DNA of 64,000 bases from the NCBI GenBank assembly GCA_037962975.1, contig CM075672.1:56552501-56616500 (forward strand), in the 5' to 3' direction. The position numbers and the translations under genes were made by a program. Origin of the DNA: Clitoria ternatea. Its lineage: Eukaryota; Streptophyta; Magnoliopsida; Fabales; Fabaceae. Below are positions 41,419 to 52,519 of the stretch, in pieces. The notes beneath the pieces are model-generated. The model was not told the origin of the DNA. It saw nothing but the letters and a program-made list of their open reading frames with translations, and ran no database searches. Every line of letters starts with the position of its first letter. The stretch's first letter is position 1.

Positions 41419-42030
41419 TGTAACACCCCTATTTTTATTTTTATATTAAAATTTTGAAGGAATTAGATTATGGTTCTTTAGAACTTTTTAATCTATGTAT
41501 TATTTATGATTTTTTGGAATTTTTTGGAAATTTTGAATTTTTTAATAAAATAATATTTTTAAATAATTTTAAATTCATATAAGTGACTTAAAATTATAAA
41601 TATTTATAAGAAAGTGAATTTAAATTATAAGAAAATTTTCTAAAATCCATTTCAAGTAGACTTATCTAAAAATTATCGGTTTGAGAAAAATTTTGATTTT
41701 TTCCAATCGTTAAAAAATTGGAAACGTATCAATAAATTTTTATTAATAGAAAATTTTAGACTTTTAAAATTTAAACTTTATATTACTTATTATAAAATTA
41801 GTGAGGACTGATATAATATCGCTAAATTTCAAAAAGGACTGATTTTGAATATTTAAAATATACCGAGTGAAAGGTTACTATTTGGCTTAATAATTCTGCC
41901 GACAGTTACTATGCAAAACATTGTGCATGTACGAAATTTTTAAAAGATGCACAGTAACCAGGAATAAAAATTCAAAAAAATATACAGTACTTTTATATTA
42001 AAATAATGGAATGCATAGTAATTTTTTTCC

Positions 42031-42038
42031 TATAAATA
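42031..42038 (+). promoter_or_regulatory. TATA box in gypsy LTR
   Basis: TATAAATA in the plus orientation of the element, about 610 bp into the LTR, a likely start-site element for the genomic RNA. Confidence 0.6.
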
Positions 42039-42289
42039 CCGAAGGAATTCTTCTTTAGAATTCACAATTTCAGATTAAGTTTTCTTAATATAGTAGTGCT
42101 AGTGAGATAGTGGTGGAAGTGAGAGAGAAATAATTTTTTTTGGAAGAAGGTTCTGCTAAAATTCTAAGGTACGAATACCTCTCTTTTATATTTTTTAGGG
42201 TTATTTTTATATCGTTTTTAGAAATCTATTATTATACTGGAAATAATATTATTTTAAGTTACTATTCTGCATAGTAAAACACTATTTCA

Positions 42290-42530
42290 ATAGTAAATTA
42301 CTATTCAAATAGTAAATTACTATTTATTGTTACTATTTACCTTTACTATTCATGTTTTACTATTTACCATTACTATTCATGTTTACTATTTACCATTACT
42401 ATTCACATTTTACTATTTACTGTTACTATTCATAATTTACTATTTACTATTACTATTCATGTTTTACTATTTACCGTTACTATTCACGATTTACTATTCA
42501 CTATTCACTATTCAGAATTTACCATTTCTA
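42290..42530 (+). repeat. Minisatellite of TACTATTYA-type units in gypsy LTR
   Basis: Tandem irregular units of TTTACTATT, TTACCATTACTATTCATG and similar for about 240 bp. The 69-codon ORF across it is a by-product of the repeat. Confidence 0.85.
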
Positions 42531-43638
42531 TTTTAAGTAGTAATCTTAATTTTCATCTTGTAACTATATTAAAATGAAATTGGTATGTTTTAGAACTCAG
42601 AGACGAGACGCGTACGGATCTTCAATAACAAATCAGGATACAAGAGGAAAGGGGAAGTGAGATAAGAGTATAATATGAAAAGACATAATAATAATGGGAG
42701 GAGTCCCCTACTCCTTTTAAATTTGATAATATTATTATTTTAAAATATTAATATTTTAACTTAAAATTTTTAATAAATTTTAAATTAAATATCTGATGTA
42801 ACTAACTCTAACATACCTATGCAAGGACCTATACTTTTATAACCTATATGAACTGGACTATACCTATGCAAGTGTTATTCAAGTGGCCTCAATACTCAAG
42901 AGGGGGGTGAATTGAGTTTTTAAAACTTTTAGTTGGAATGCCTTTGAACTTGATTCTTATGTTCAAATTTACAAGATTATGCAAGTGAAATCAAGTTTAA
43001 TGAAATGTGCAAGGCAAAACAAAGGTAAATATAGCTAAGACAATTTGACAAACACTTGGTGTGCAGTATTCAAAGTTTACCAAATTAAACAAGTTTAAGT
43101 ATGCAAGCCACAATCAATCAACACAAGCCAATTAAGCACAGTATATGAAAGTAAAAGAGTAGGGAAGAGGAGTTTGCAAACCGATTTAACGAGTTCCACC
43201 AATCCGGTGTACGTCTCGCCTCTAAGCAACCCACTTAGAGGATTTCCACTATTGTAGACTAGAGATACAACTTTGAGCAATTGCGGCTTCCTAGTGTCCC
43301 ACACTCAAGAACCCAATCCTCACAAGTATAAGGGCACCCCACCCAATCTCTCAATCTCACAATATCCCAAAGATTGAACCCCAACCTTTGTAACCACTCA
43401 ACCTAGAGTGAACAACCACTCAATCTAGAGTGAACTTTGGTGTTTGGTGTTTACAAGCAAGTGACTCTCTTAATAGAGTAGATGTACAAGTGAAGGTTCT
43501 CTCAAATCTATAACGCTCAAGAAGAGAGAATATGCAAATGAAAATTCAGAATATACAAGAATAAGGGCTTACTAAGCACAAGAGTAAGTAAAGAATGATA
43601 GCTTCTTGTTGTGTATTTTGTTCATGAATTCCTCTGAC

Positions 43639-43645
43639 ATTTATA
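43639..43645 (-). promoter_or_regulatory. TATA box of SIRE-like LTR
   Basis: CTCTATAAATG context on the minus strand, about 120 bp downstream of the palindrome array. Conserved in the other LTR at 56289-56295. Confidence 0.75.
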
Positions 43646-43765
43646 GAGTCATTTCTGAGCTTTGGTGAGTGCCTTGTTCTTCCTAGCCATTGCATGTAGT
43701 GGGTGTCTGAAGGAGTGGTGGAGAAATGTGCTGGTTTCCCACTAATATGTGTTTTCCCACTATCG

Positions 43766-44233
43766 TAATCGATTATGCCTTAAGGTGTAATCGATTACAC
43801 TTTGAATTTTTCATCTCTGTTCGCTATGTAATCGATTAGTTCCCATTGCCTAATCGATTAGCTTCAAGTCAGAAGCTTGGTAATCGATTGAACTTTGCCT
43901 TGTAATCGATTAGTAGTGATACCTGATGCATTTAATTTATCTTCGCAGCTTTGTAATCGATTATACAGTCATAGTAATCAATTAGATTAATTCCAGTAAC
44001 CTTCTAATCGATTGGCTGAATTCTCTTAATCGATTAGCTGTTATACCTGATACCTTCAATGCCATTTTTGGTTTTGGTAATCGATTAAACCATGCATGTA
44101 ATCGATTATAGTAATTCCAGTGGCTCTATAATCGATTATTTGAAATGTTGTAATCGATTAGCTTAATGTCCTGATGCAGTGGTTCCAAAACAGAAGCTGC
44201 CTAATCGATTAGCTGAGACTCCCTAATCGATTA
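43766..44233. promoter_or_regulatory. Array of paired TAATCGATTA palindromes in LTR U3
   Basis: Sixteen sites start at 43766/43788, 43829/43851, 43881/43903, 43954/43975, 44005/44027, 44078/44099, 44129/44151 and 44202/44224. Every pair is 21 or 22 bp start to start, two turns of the helix. Most are exact 10-bp palindromes; a few have one change. The array is repeated in the 5' LTR (about 56416-56885). Confidence 0.9.
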
Positions 44234-44344
44234 GCTTCGCAATTTTTCTGAGTCTGATTCCATATCTTTGTTTTTGCAAGGAATTCTTCAAGAGTGTTTT
44301 GTCATTATCAAAATCTTTAAACCTGTAATCACATTCAAAACACA

Positions 44345-44876
44345 TTCTCCCCCTTTTTGATGATGACAACAATGTTCATCTCTTGAGGATTATTAGTTTA
44401 AACAACAATCTTTATTAATAAAAAAACATTTGAATTCTGCATCTTATCTCTTAATCAGATTTTCAGAATCTGCCTTATCTTTTAAATAAATCATCTAATT
44501 AGTTATCTCTTAAGTGTTATCCCTTACCACATTATCTTTTGAAACAACTAAAACTCCCCCTATCTTGAAGAATATATGCCTTTTGTAGATAATACAAGAT
44601 AATTAAGCATTTTTAGCAGTCAACAAGTAGATGAACACACTATTGTAAGTAGATGAACACACTATTGCAAGTAGATGAACACACTATTGCTAGTAGATGA
44701 ACACACTATTGCTTCTCCCCCTTTGTAATCATCAAAAACAATAAAGCAATGATAGTCATATGAAGAAAGACAAAATTTTTATTCATGAAAACTGAAGGGA
44801 AAGTACATTAAGGAAATGATGAAAAACTGAAGCATAAAAAATAGAAAGCACAATGATCAAAGCATAAAAAATGGAT
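44345..44876 (-). other. Region between extra ORF and 3' LTR of SIRE-like copia
   Basis: Starts with the polypurine tract. It includes four copies of a 28-bp unit around AAGTAGATGAACACACTATT (about 44625-44715). No gene. Confidence 0.7.
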
Positions 44877-45969
44877 CTAGTTATCCGGGTTGAAAAATCT
44901 AAGTTTAGAGATTTGATGTGACAGCTCCTCATAACACTGTTGTATCAGCTCATAATGTTGCTGCTCAGTCATGGAAAACTCTTGAAGAGAGTTTTCAAGA
45001 CGGTCGAAGCGGCGGTCAAGGTGAGCATAGAGAGATGCAAATGGATCGGCAGGGGCAGATGATGAAGCTTGAGTTGCAGGAGGAGGAGGGGCTGGCTCAT
45101 CAGCAGGAGCTTCATAGGGAATGTTGGCATGATAGCCATCCATCCTTGAATACCATGCTCCGTTCAGAAAAACAAGACCCATTTTGGTGAGATGATGAGT
45201 GCCAATGCAGGCTTTTGGAGGCACTTTTTCTGACAACTCTCCAGCCAAGTCTACTCCGCATTTTGGTGAGTAGAATGGCGTATGGAAGCTTTTATTGGTA
45301 TTTTGCGTGGCGCATGTGGAACTTGACCAGTTGAACCCAGTTTATCTCTTTGTGGTTCAGCATAGCCCACATTAAGAGGACATCATCCTCTTCCACCAAA
45401 GCATAGTTCCCACCACGGGGAACCAACATCTTGACCAGGAAAAAGTGAAGGAGGTGGTTATTCATGGTCAGATGTCCCACCAGCTTGTGATTGCTCCTTG
45501 GGTGATCAGCCTTCCACAAGGATTGACGAGCAGTTAGAGCATTGAAGCCCCATTCATCTTCAGGTTCTCCTCCGTCAAATTCTGCATCGTTAAGCGGCAG
45601 CAGAGAGATTTCTACAAACTGGGCGTTGGTGAGCTTGATGGTCATATTTTTGACCTTTGATTCTACCATCCCATTGACAAGTTTGAGATTGCAGTAGAAA
45701 ACTCGAATGAGTTCAGGATAATATTGCTCTTCCTTAAGGGTGAGGAAGGGGAAAAGGTTGTAGTGGTGGAGGCATTGGGTAAAGGTGAAGCTATGGTTAT
45801 CGAATGTTTCAGCAATGGTGTAGTGGGGGGTCATGATGTCTTTCTCAGAAAAATTGTTAACGAAGTGTTGAAGGTCTCTAGAAGATGAGAAGAACCTAGA
45901 GAAGTCTAGGGGGTTGTTGGCTTGGGCCATGGAGGACCTAGCTCTCTTGACTGTGCGGGAAGAAGACAT
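44877..45969 (-). pseudogene. Extra ORF of SIRE-like copia, plant-transposon-protein type
   Basis: ATG at 45969. The first 226 codons run to a stop at 45292 and resemble a domain often annotated as putative plant transposon protein (FSEKDIMTPHYTIAETFDNH region, LPLNDAEFDGGEPEDEW, then LTMNNHLLHFFLVKMLVPRG). After the stop the likeness continues (KLPYAILLTK), then a frameshift near 45255 leads into GELSEKVPPKACIGTHHLTK and a proline-rich, coiled tail to 44877. Position after pol and before the 3' LTR is that of the env-like ORF of SIRE elements. Function is unknown; family name is from memory and moderately sure. Confidence 0.6.
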
Positions 45970-46077
45970 GGTCAAGGAATGGAGAGAAAAAGATGAAGCG
46001 AATGAGAGATTTCTTGAGAGCTTTGAGAGATTTGAAGAGGAAGGAGGTAGTGTGAGAAGAGAGGGTGAAGAGAGGTG

Positions 46078-46085
46078 TATTTATA
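46078..46085 (-). promoter_or_regulatory. Internal TATA box before the extra ORF
   Basis: TATAAATA on the minus strand in a CTCTATAAATAC context, about 110 bp before the ATG at 45969 and about 100 bp after the palindrome array. The context is like that of the LTR TATA box. Confidence 0.65.
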
Positions 46086-46182
46086 GAGAAAAACTAGGTT
46101 TAGGAAGGAGTGAGGTGAGTTAAATGAGGGGGAATGCGAGCAGACCTCGGGAACCCACGTTTGACTGTTGCAGTTCTGATGC

Positions 46183-46514
46183 TAATCGATTACGAGGATG
46201 AGGTAATCGATTAGCTCACTGTTTTTGGGGAATTTGAATCGTTTCGCACAAAGGGTAATCGATTATGGCAGTTGGGTAATCGATTAGTGAAGAAACAGAA
46301 GCGTCCTAATCGATTGAGATAGTCTGGCAATCGATTAGTGGGAAGATGAAACGTTTTGTACCTGAAACAGAGGCTTTGTAATCGATTATGGATTAAGAGG
46401 TAATCGATTATGCATAAAACAGAAGCTTTATAATCGATTAGATATCAATGAGTAATCGATTATCAACGAAATAGAGGCTTATTAATCGATTAAGAAGTGC
46501 TATGTAATCGATTA
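46183..46514. promoter_or_regulatory. Second array of paired TAATCGATTA palindromes, internal
   Basis: Twelve sites in six pairs: 46183/46204, 46256/46277, 46307/46328, 46379/46401, 46431/46453, 46483/46505. Steps are 21, 21, 21, 22, 22, 22 bp. Several pairs are preceded by AACAGAAGC-like sequence, also seen before sites in the LTR. Confidence 0.9.
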
Positions 46515-46647
46515 TATGGTCCAAAAATTCACAATTTATGCAGTTTTCACACAGGAAGGTTGTAATTTCAATGAATCATACCATAAATAATAACCAAATC
46601 ATATAAACATGCTATACAACAATGTTTTTATCAAAATACTTCATCAT

Positions 46648-47401
46648 TCAAACACAATTGATCATGTCAAGAATTCCCAATTCTCTTCTAATGTGGATGA
46701 ATTGCTCTTTCGCTAATGGTTTGGTGAATATGTCTGCCAATTGTTTAGAGGTATCAACATGTTCAAGCACACAATCACCCTTTAAAACATGGTCTCTAAT
46801 AAAATGATGCCTTATTTCAATATGTTTAGTCCTAGAATGCATGACAGGATTTTTGGATATATTTATGGCGCTAGTGTTATCACATTTGAGAGGCACATGA
46901 TCTAACATAACTCCAAAGTCCAGAAGTTGTTGTCTCATCCAAAGGATTTAAGCACAACAGCTACCAGCTGCAACATATTCTGCCTCAGCTGTTGATAGTG
47001 AAACACTCACTTGTTTCTTGCTATGCCAGGATACAAGAGAACTACCAAGCAAGTGGCATGTTCCACTAGTGCTTTTCCTGTCAAGTTTACATCCTGCAAA
47101 ATCTGAATCAGAGTATCCTACTATGCATTCCCCCTTTGGGGTACCATAGACCAACATTTTGAGTACCCACAAGATATTTCAAAATTCTTTTCACAGCAGT
47201 GAGATGTGATTCTTTAGGACATGCTTGATATCTAGCACACATGCACACAGCAAACATAATATCAGGCCTACTAGCTGTTAAGTAAAGTAAGGAGCCAATC
47301 ATACCTCGGTATTTAGTTATTTTGACATCCTTACCCTTCTCATCTTTGTCTAAGTAGCAAGATGTACTCATGGGTGTAGCTATTTCGTTTGCTTTGTCCA
47401 T
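46648..47401 (-). pseudogene. copia RNase H and end of pol (SIRE-like)
   Basis: Pieces in two frames: IGSLLYLTASRPDIMFAVCM (47401-47108), then YSDSDFAGCKLDRKSTSGTC and LSTAEAEYVAAGSCCA (47172-46948), a stop, and CDNTSAINISKNPVMHSRTK with QLADIFTKPL (46938-46648). One frameshift and one stop break it. Confidence 0.88.
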
Positions 47402-48128
47402 TTCAAACCTTTTGAGTAGCTCTTTACAATATTTTGTTTGACTAATGAACGTTCCCTCATTAGTTTGTTTGATTTATAATCCAAGAAAGAAGGTGAGTTC
47501 TCCCATCATGGACATTTCAAATTCATCTTGCATGATCTTGGCAAACTCTTGACAAAGAATTTCATTAGTAGCACCAAATATTATGTCATCAACATAAACT
47601 TGTACCAAAAGAATGTCATTGTTTTTGCGTTTTATAAAAAGGGTAATGTCAACCTTACCTCTTTCAAAACTATTTTCTAAAAGAAATTTGCTAAGTCTTT
47701 CATACCAAGCTCTTGGAGCTTGTTTCAAACCATATAAAGCTTTTCTCAAGTTAAAAACATGGTTTGGAAATTTGTGATTTTCAAAACCGGGAGGTTGATC
47801 TACATAAACTTCTTCTTGAATATAGCCATTTAGAAAAGCGCTTTTGACATCCATTTGATAAAGCTTAAAATCCATACAACAAGCAAAAGCTAATAGTAAT
47901 CTTATGGCTTCTAATCTAGCTACAGGAGCATACGTTTCTTCATAGTCTATCCCTTCTTCTTGATTATATCCTGTAGCAACTAATCTAGCTTTGTTTCTTG
48001 TTATTATGCCATTCTCATCTAGCTTATTTCTAAAAACCCATTTTGTTCCTATTATTTGGTGATCATTGGGTCTTGGCACTAGTTCCCAAACTTCATTTCT
48101 TTCAAATTGATTTAACTCTTCTTGCATG
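47402..48128 (-). pseudogene. copia reverse transcriptase (SIRE-like)
   Basis: Contains QFERNEVWELVPRPNDHQII, QMDVKSAFLNGYIQEEVYVD, LRKALYGLKQAPRAWYERL and the catalytic VYVDDIIFGATN. Open from the solo-LTR junction to a stop near 47474. The upstream half of the linker lies beyond the family B insertion at 50938-51237. Confidence 0.9.
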
Positions 48129-48429
48129 GCCAATGATAAGTGCTTTATAATACAATAAATTAGGTCTAAATTGCTTAAGATTTTAGTCATTATCCACTGT
48201 ATTTCCTTTATTTATTACGATTTTTGCTTTCTTTCCACTCTAGTCTACTTGGGTATGTTATTTTGCAGGAATTAAGGTAATAAAGGGTCAAAAATAAGAG
48301 AAAAACGACCATAAAATGATAAAGAAACAAGAAGAACAAGCCCAAAGTGGAAAGAATTCTCTTTTTAAAGTTGAAATCCGACTCAGAAAGCTGAAATCCG
48401 ACTCAGAGCAATGAAATCTGACTCAAAAT

Positions 48430-49425
48430 AGGCCAAATCCGAGTGGGATAACTCAAAATAGGCTAAATCCGAGTGGGATAACTCAGAAATGACCAAATCC
48501 GAGTGGAATACTGCACTGCTGGAGGAAAATCCGAGTGAAATGTTCCCTGTCAAAGCCATTCCGAGTGATAAATGGCTGACTCGAGTAAAGGATCAATGCT
48601 AAAAAGGAATAAGTCTAGGTTTTAGGAAAATCCGATTGGAAGCTGTCCGAATGCAACAATTCCGAGTGAAAAAAGGAACTGAGCTTTAATAAATGCTACC
48701 CAAAGGTATTTTCCGAGTGAAAGGATTGCTGATTGAAGTGAATCCGAGTGGGAATTTGCTGATTGAAGTAAATCCGAGTGAAGAATGCTGACTGAAGCAG
48801 GTCTGACCAAAGAACAAGTGCTTTTCTGGGCAAAAAGCTGATTCCGAGTGAATTGATTCCGAGCAGAAGGAATGCCATTGAATGAATAAATGCTGACTAA
48901 GGAGAATCCGAGTGGTTTCATTCGGAGAACAAGGCATTTTCGAGTGGTGTCTTAATCAGACAAGGTGAAATCCGACCAGGAGTGAATCACACTCAGACTG
49001 ACTTTTAAGTTTCGCATTAAATCTGAGTGAGTTGGGTCAGAAAGATGCATTTCCGAGCAAAGCAAGGCTCGGACATAAGAAGAAATTCAATTAGTCAAAT
49101 TCCAACCCTTCAAGAGCAAGTTCCTGAGTAAAAGTGAAGGCCATTCCGAGTAAAAAGCATGAAGGCCGACTGAAATATTTCAAAGCAAATCCGAGTGAAT
49201 TCCAAAGTAAAGCTTTAACCGAGTGGTTCAAATTCAGAGACAGCCGAGTGAAAATGATTGGGATTCGATTGAATCTGAGCTGAGTGAGTCTTCAATCAGT
49301 TCCAAATGAACTCCTTGAACCTGAGCCGAGTGAATGGTTTCAGTCGGATCTGATTCCCTCTTCAGTCAATTCCGAGCAACACAAGCAAATCCGAGCAAGG
49401 TTTCTCCGAGTGAAACAGTGAAAAA
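48430..49425 (+). repeat. Dispersed CCGAGTG array in LTR family B
   Basis: ATCCGAGTG and variants recur every 20-50 bp on the plus strand. It is the reverse complement of the family A motif. Confidence 0.85.
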
Positions 49426-49434
49426 GAGAACCTC

Positions 49435-49515
49435 TCGCTTAAGCGAACCTTTATCCGCTTGAGCGAGACGGTTACCTTCAACAAACGCTTAAGCGAGAAA
49501 CTCTCGCTCAAGCGA
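49435..49515. repeat. TCGCTNNAGCGA palindromes in LTR family B
   Basis: Units start at 49435, 49455, 49485 and 49504; paired steps are 20 and 19 bp. The first is a perfect palindrome. Confidence 0.85.
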
Positions 49516-49832
49516 AACCGACCGGTTTTCTTAAATACCGACCCCTCAACTCAACACCGAGTGAAGATTTCACTCGGTTTTATGTACGAACAGTACCATT
49601 TTCACTCGGTTTTGAGCACAGAAGGCACCCTTTCACTCGGATTTTGCAGAAAAGATGAAAACCGACCCATTTTTCCACTCGGAATTTGCCCAGCTGAATA
49701 AATCCAAGCACCGAATTATTGGAAATATTAAAATAATGCAAATTGGCACAGCTGGAACTCACATGCACCGAAAGTTTCCTCCCACTTGCAATTACAACGC
49801 GTTTCTTAGCTGGATTCCCCCTTTTCATCGCC

Positions 49833-49840
49833 TATAAAAG
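49833..49840 (+). promoter_or_regulatory. TATA box in LTR family B
   Basis: TATAAAAG followed by a long T-rich tract and GTAAGAGTGTGAGGGC, consistent with U3/R of a plus-strand LTR. Confidence 0.6.
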
Positions 49841-50937
49841 GAGAAGAAGTTGCAAGCATCCAGCATCAATCATCACTTGCATCAATTCCATCAGCTTCGT
49901 TCCAATTCCTCCTTCCTTTCTCTTCGTTTTTCGTTTCTCTTTTCTTTCTTTTTTTTTATTTCTCTTATTTTCTTTCTCTGTTCGTTTTTCTTCTCTTTCT
50001 TTTTATTTTCTTTTTTCTTTTATTCTGTAAGAGTGTGAGGGCTGTAAAAGTGAGAATTTAAATTTGTAATTGGTGGAGAAATTATTGCAACAATGAATTA
50101 CAGTGGTAAATTATTCTGAGCTTTTGGAGAAACCCGTAAGTCTTTATTTTTACCATGTCTTGTATGTTTTATTTTTCCATTATTTATATGAATTTAAATT
50201 ATTTCATGAGTAGCTAAATTAATTATCTTAGGATAAAGGGGGTATGATAATATTTTATTTTAATGTTATTTTGATTTGGAATTAAATAAATTTCTGTTTT
50301 CCATTTAGTTCAATTATGCTCAATGCTTTTAGTAATTCCTAACAAGAACCTAAATGATAAAACTGTATACTTACGGGTATATTAGTAAGTTTAGGTAATA
50401 AATAGAATCGAGAGATTTATTTTTACCGGAAAGCTTTGAACTAAACCTAAGATTTTTGAAATGCTTTTTGTGACCTCGGTAAAATCGTGAAAGTAATCAA
50501 AATTCTTTTGAGGAAATAAAAGGGATTTTCATAAAACGATAATGGGCCTTTCTGAGGATTAAGCAGCGCTTTCCATAGGTTAGGTACAATAATAGGATTC
50601 CGAGAGGAACATATTAATTAGCTTTTGGAAAATTCGCCTTGGAAAACTTAATTTGATTCTTATTTATGAAAAGTTAAAATTCATTAACATAAAATAGAGT
50701 CTTAATCCCCCGAAATCCCAAGATACTCTCAACTCTGATTTTTTAAGTGTCAAGTAAATCTTATTTTTGTATTCTGTGCAACTTAATTTTGTGTTTTATT
50801 TTACAAAAACCTTAAAAATCAATTGTGTGGATAATTAAATTTCAATATGCTGGTACTTTGAACATAGTCCCTGTGGAGAACGATAATCTTTTATATTACG
50901 TGACATAACCCGTGCGCTTGCGGGCCCTGTCAGCCAA

Positions 50938-51237
50938 CATCCAATGTTCATCAGTAATAGCTTCATCAATGTTTTTGGGTTCTATTTGTGATACAAACGC
51001 TAGGTGATTACAAGTATTTCTAATAGCATTTCGAGTACTTACACCTTGAGTCATTTCTCCTATGACTTTGTCTAATGGGTGATCTTTCAATGTGATCCAT
51101 TGATGTGGTTCCTCATTTTGTGTTGTTTCTTCTTTCTTGTTGATTTCCTCCTCTTCATTCAAGTGCATTTCTTGAAGTGCACCTGCAAGATCATCAACAT
51201 CTTCCTTTCTCGGAGGGTTATGGCTATTTTCATCAAA
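50938..51237 (-). pseudogene. Linker between integrase and reverse transcriptase (SIRE-like)
   Basis: Acidic stretch followed by HQWITLKDHPLDKVIGEMTQ and IEPKNIDEAITDEHWMLA, typical just before the copia reverse transcriptase. It ends at the family B junction. A stop near 51238 separates it from integrase. Confidence 0.85.
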
Positions 51238-52512
51238 TTAAACATGAATAGATTCTTCAATGGTATTTGAGCGTTTGTTGAAGATTCGATAAGATTTACT
51301 AGATTGAGAGTACCCTAGGAAGATTGCTTCATCAGCTTTAGCATCAAACTTACCTAGATTATCTTTTCCATTACTAAGCACAAAACATTTACATCCAAAT
51401 ATATGAAAATATGAAATGTTGGGTTTTCTACCCTTGTAAAGTTCATAGGGGGTTTTCTTTAGGATAGGCCTTATTAAACATCTATTCATAACATGACAAG
51501 CGGTATTTACCGCATCGGCCCAAAAATGTTTTGCAATATTGTTTTCATTTAACATGGTTCTTGCAAGCTCTACCAACGATCTATTTTTCCTTTCTACTAC
51601 TCCATTTTGTTGTGGAGTTCTAGGAGCTGAAAAATTGTGATTGATGCCATGTTTTCCGCAAAACTTTTCAAAAGATTGATTTTTGAATTCTCCCCCATGA
51701 TCAGTTCTAATGGATGTAATTTTTGAATTTTGCTCATTTTGGATAATCCTAGCAAGTTTCTTAAATGCATGATATGCTTCATTCTTATGAGCAAGAAACA
51801 ATGTCCATGTATATCTAGAGTAGTCATCTACAATTACTAGACCATAGTAATTACCACCAAAGCTTTTGATTTTGGAGGGTCCAAAAAGATCCATGTGCAA
51901 AAGTTGTAAAGGCTTTTGGGTGGAAACAATGTTTTTAGATTGAAAGGATGCCTTTACTTGTTTTCCCTTTTGACATGCATCACAAAATTTGTTTTCAAAT
52001 TTAAGCTTTGGTAAACCAATTACTAATTCTTTAGAAACAAGTTTATTCAAATGGTCTACATGTATATGAGCTATTCTTCTATGCCATAGCCAAGTTTCAT
52101 CCTCTCTAGTCATGAAGCATTGTACATCATTTGAAGACAAACTATCCATATCAATCATGTAAATATTACCAATTCTTTGGCCTACAAACTTAACTTCCTT
52201 ATTAGTCTTATGCTCAATTATGCAACAATTTGATTCAAACAAAACTCTATATCCTTTGTCACATAATTGACTAATGCTAAGTAAGTTGTGTTTAAGACCT
52301 TCAACATACAACACATCACTAATATAGGTAGAAGAAGTCTTACCAATGTTTCCAATGCCTAGAATCCTTCCTTTGGTGTTGTCTCCATAGGTGACACTTC
52401 CTTTTCTTTTGGGAGTGAATGATGTAAATTTGCTTATGTCTCCCGTTATATGCTTTGAACACCCACTATCCAAATACCAATGGGAGTTGCTTGCCTTGAA
52501 GCATACGTACAA
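51238..52512 (-). pseudogene. copia protease and integrase (SIRE-like)
   Basis: A 424-codon open frame. Protease site WYLDSGCSKHITGD is near the start, then GAG-pre-integrase with WHRRIAHIHVDHLNKLVSKE and CDACQKGKQ (HHCC). The integrase core has MDLFGP, VDDYSRYTWT, RTDHGGEF and RTPQQNGVVERKNRSL, so the D, D and E positions look intact. It is separated from gag by a single stop at about 52518. Confidence 0.92.
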
Positions 52513-52519
52513 AACAAAA

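Larger units (their letters stand above)
41419..42872 (+). repeat. 5' LTR of gypsy element, first part
   Basis: From TGTAACACCCC to the copia target site gcaag (42868-42872). A TATAAATA box is at 42031-42038 and a TTTACTATT minisatellite is at about 42290-42530. Confidence 0.85.
42873..44344 (-). repeat. 3' LTR of SIRE-like copia
   Basis: 1472 bp, begins TGTTATTCAAG and ends AAAACACA. On the minus strand the 16 TAATCGATTA-type sites (43766-44233) precede a TATA box (43639-43645), so the array sits in U3. Confidence 0.92.
48134..50932 (+). mobile_element. Solo LTR, family B (2799 bp)
   Basis: Begins TGATAAGTGC and ends GGGCCCTGTCA, with duplication gccaa at 48129-48133 and 50933-50937. It splits the pol frame of the SIRE-like copia between WMLA and MQEEL. 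A TATAAAAG box at 49833-49840 and a pyrimidine-rich tract after it suggest plus orientation. It carries CCGAGTG repeats, four TCGCTNNAGCGA-type palindromes (49435-49515) and then CACTCGG repeats. No retroviral domain is inside. The ends hint at a Tat/Ogre-like gypsy, but that is a weak guess. Confidence 0.87.

Noticed and set aside
42327..42536. 69-codon plus-strand ORF rich in Leu, Phe and Tyr
   Set aside because: It is the translation of the TTTACTATT minisatellite in the gypsy LTR.
43766..46514. CRISPR-like array because of the regular TAATCGATTA repeats
   Set aside because: Repeats are only 10 bp, spacers are 11-12 bp within pairs and variable between them, and the context is a plant LTR.
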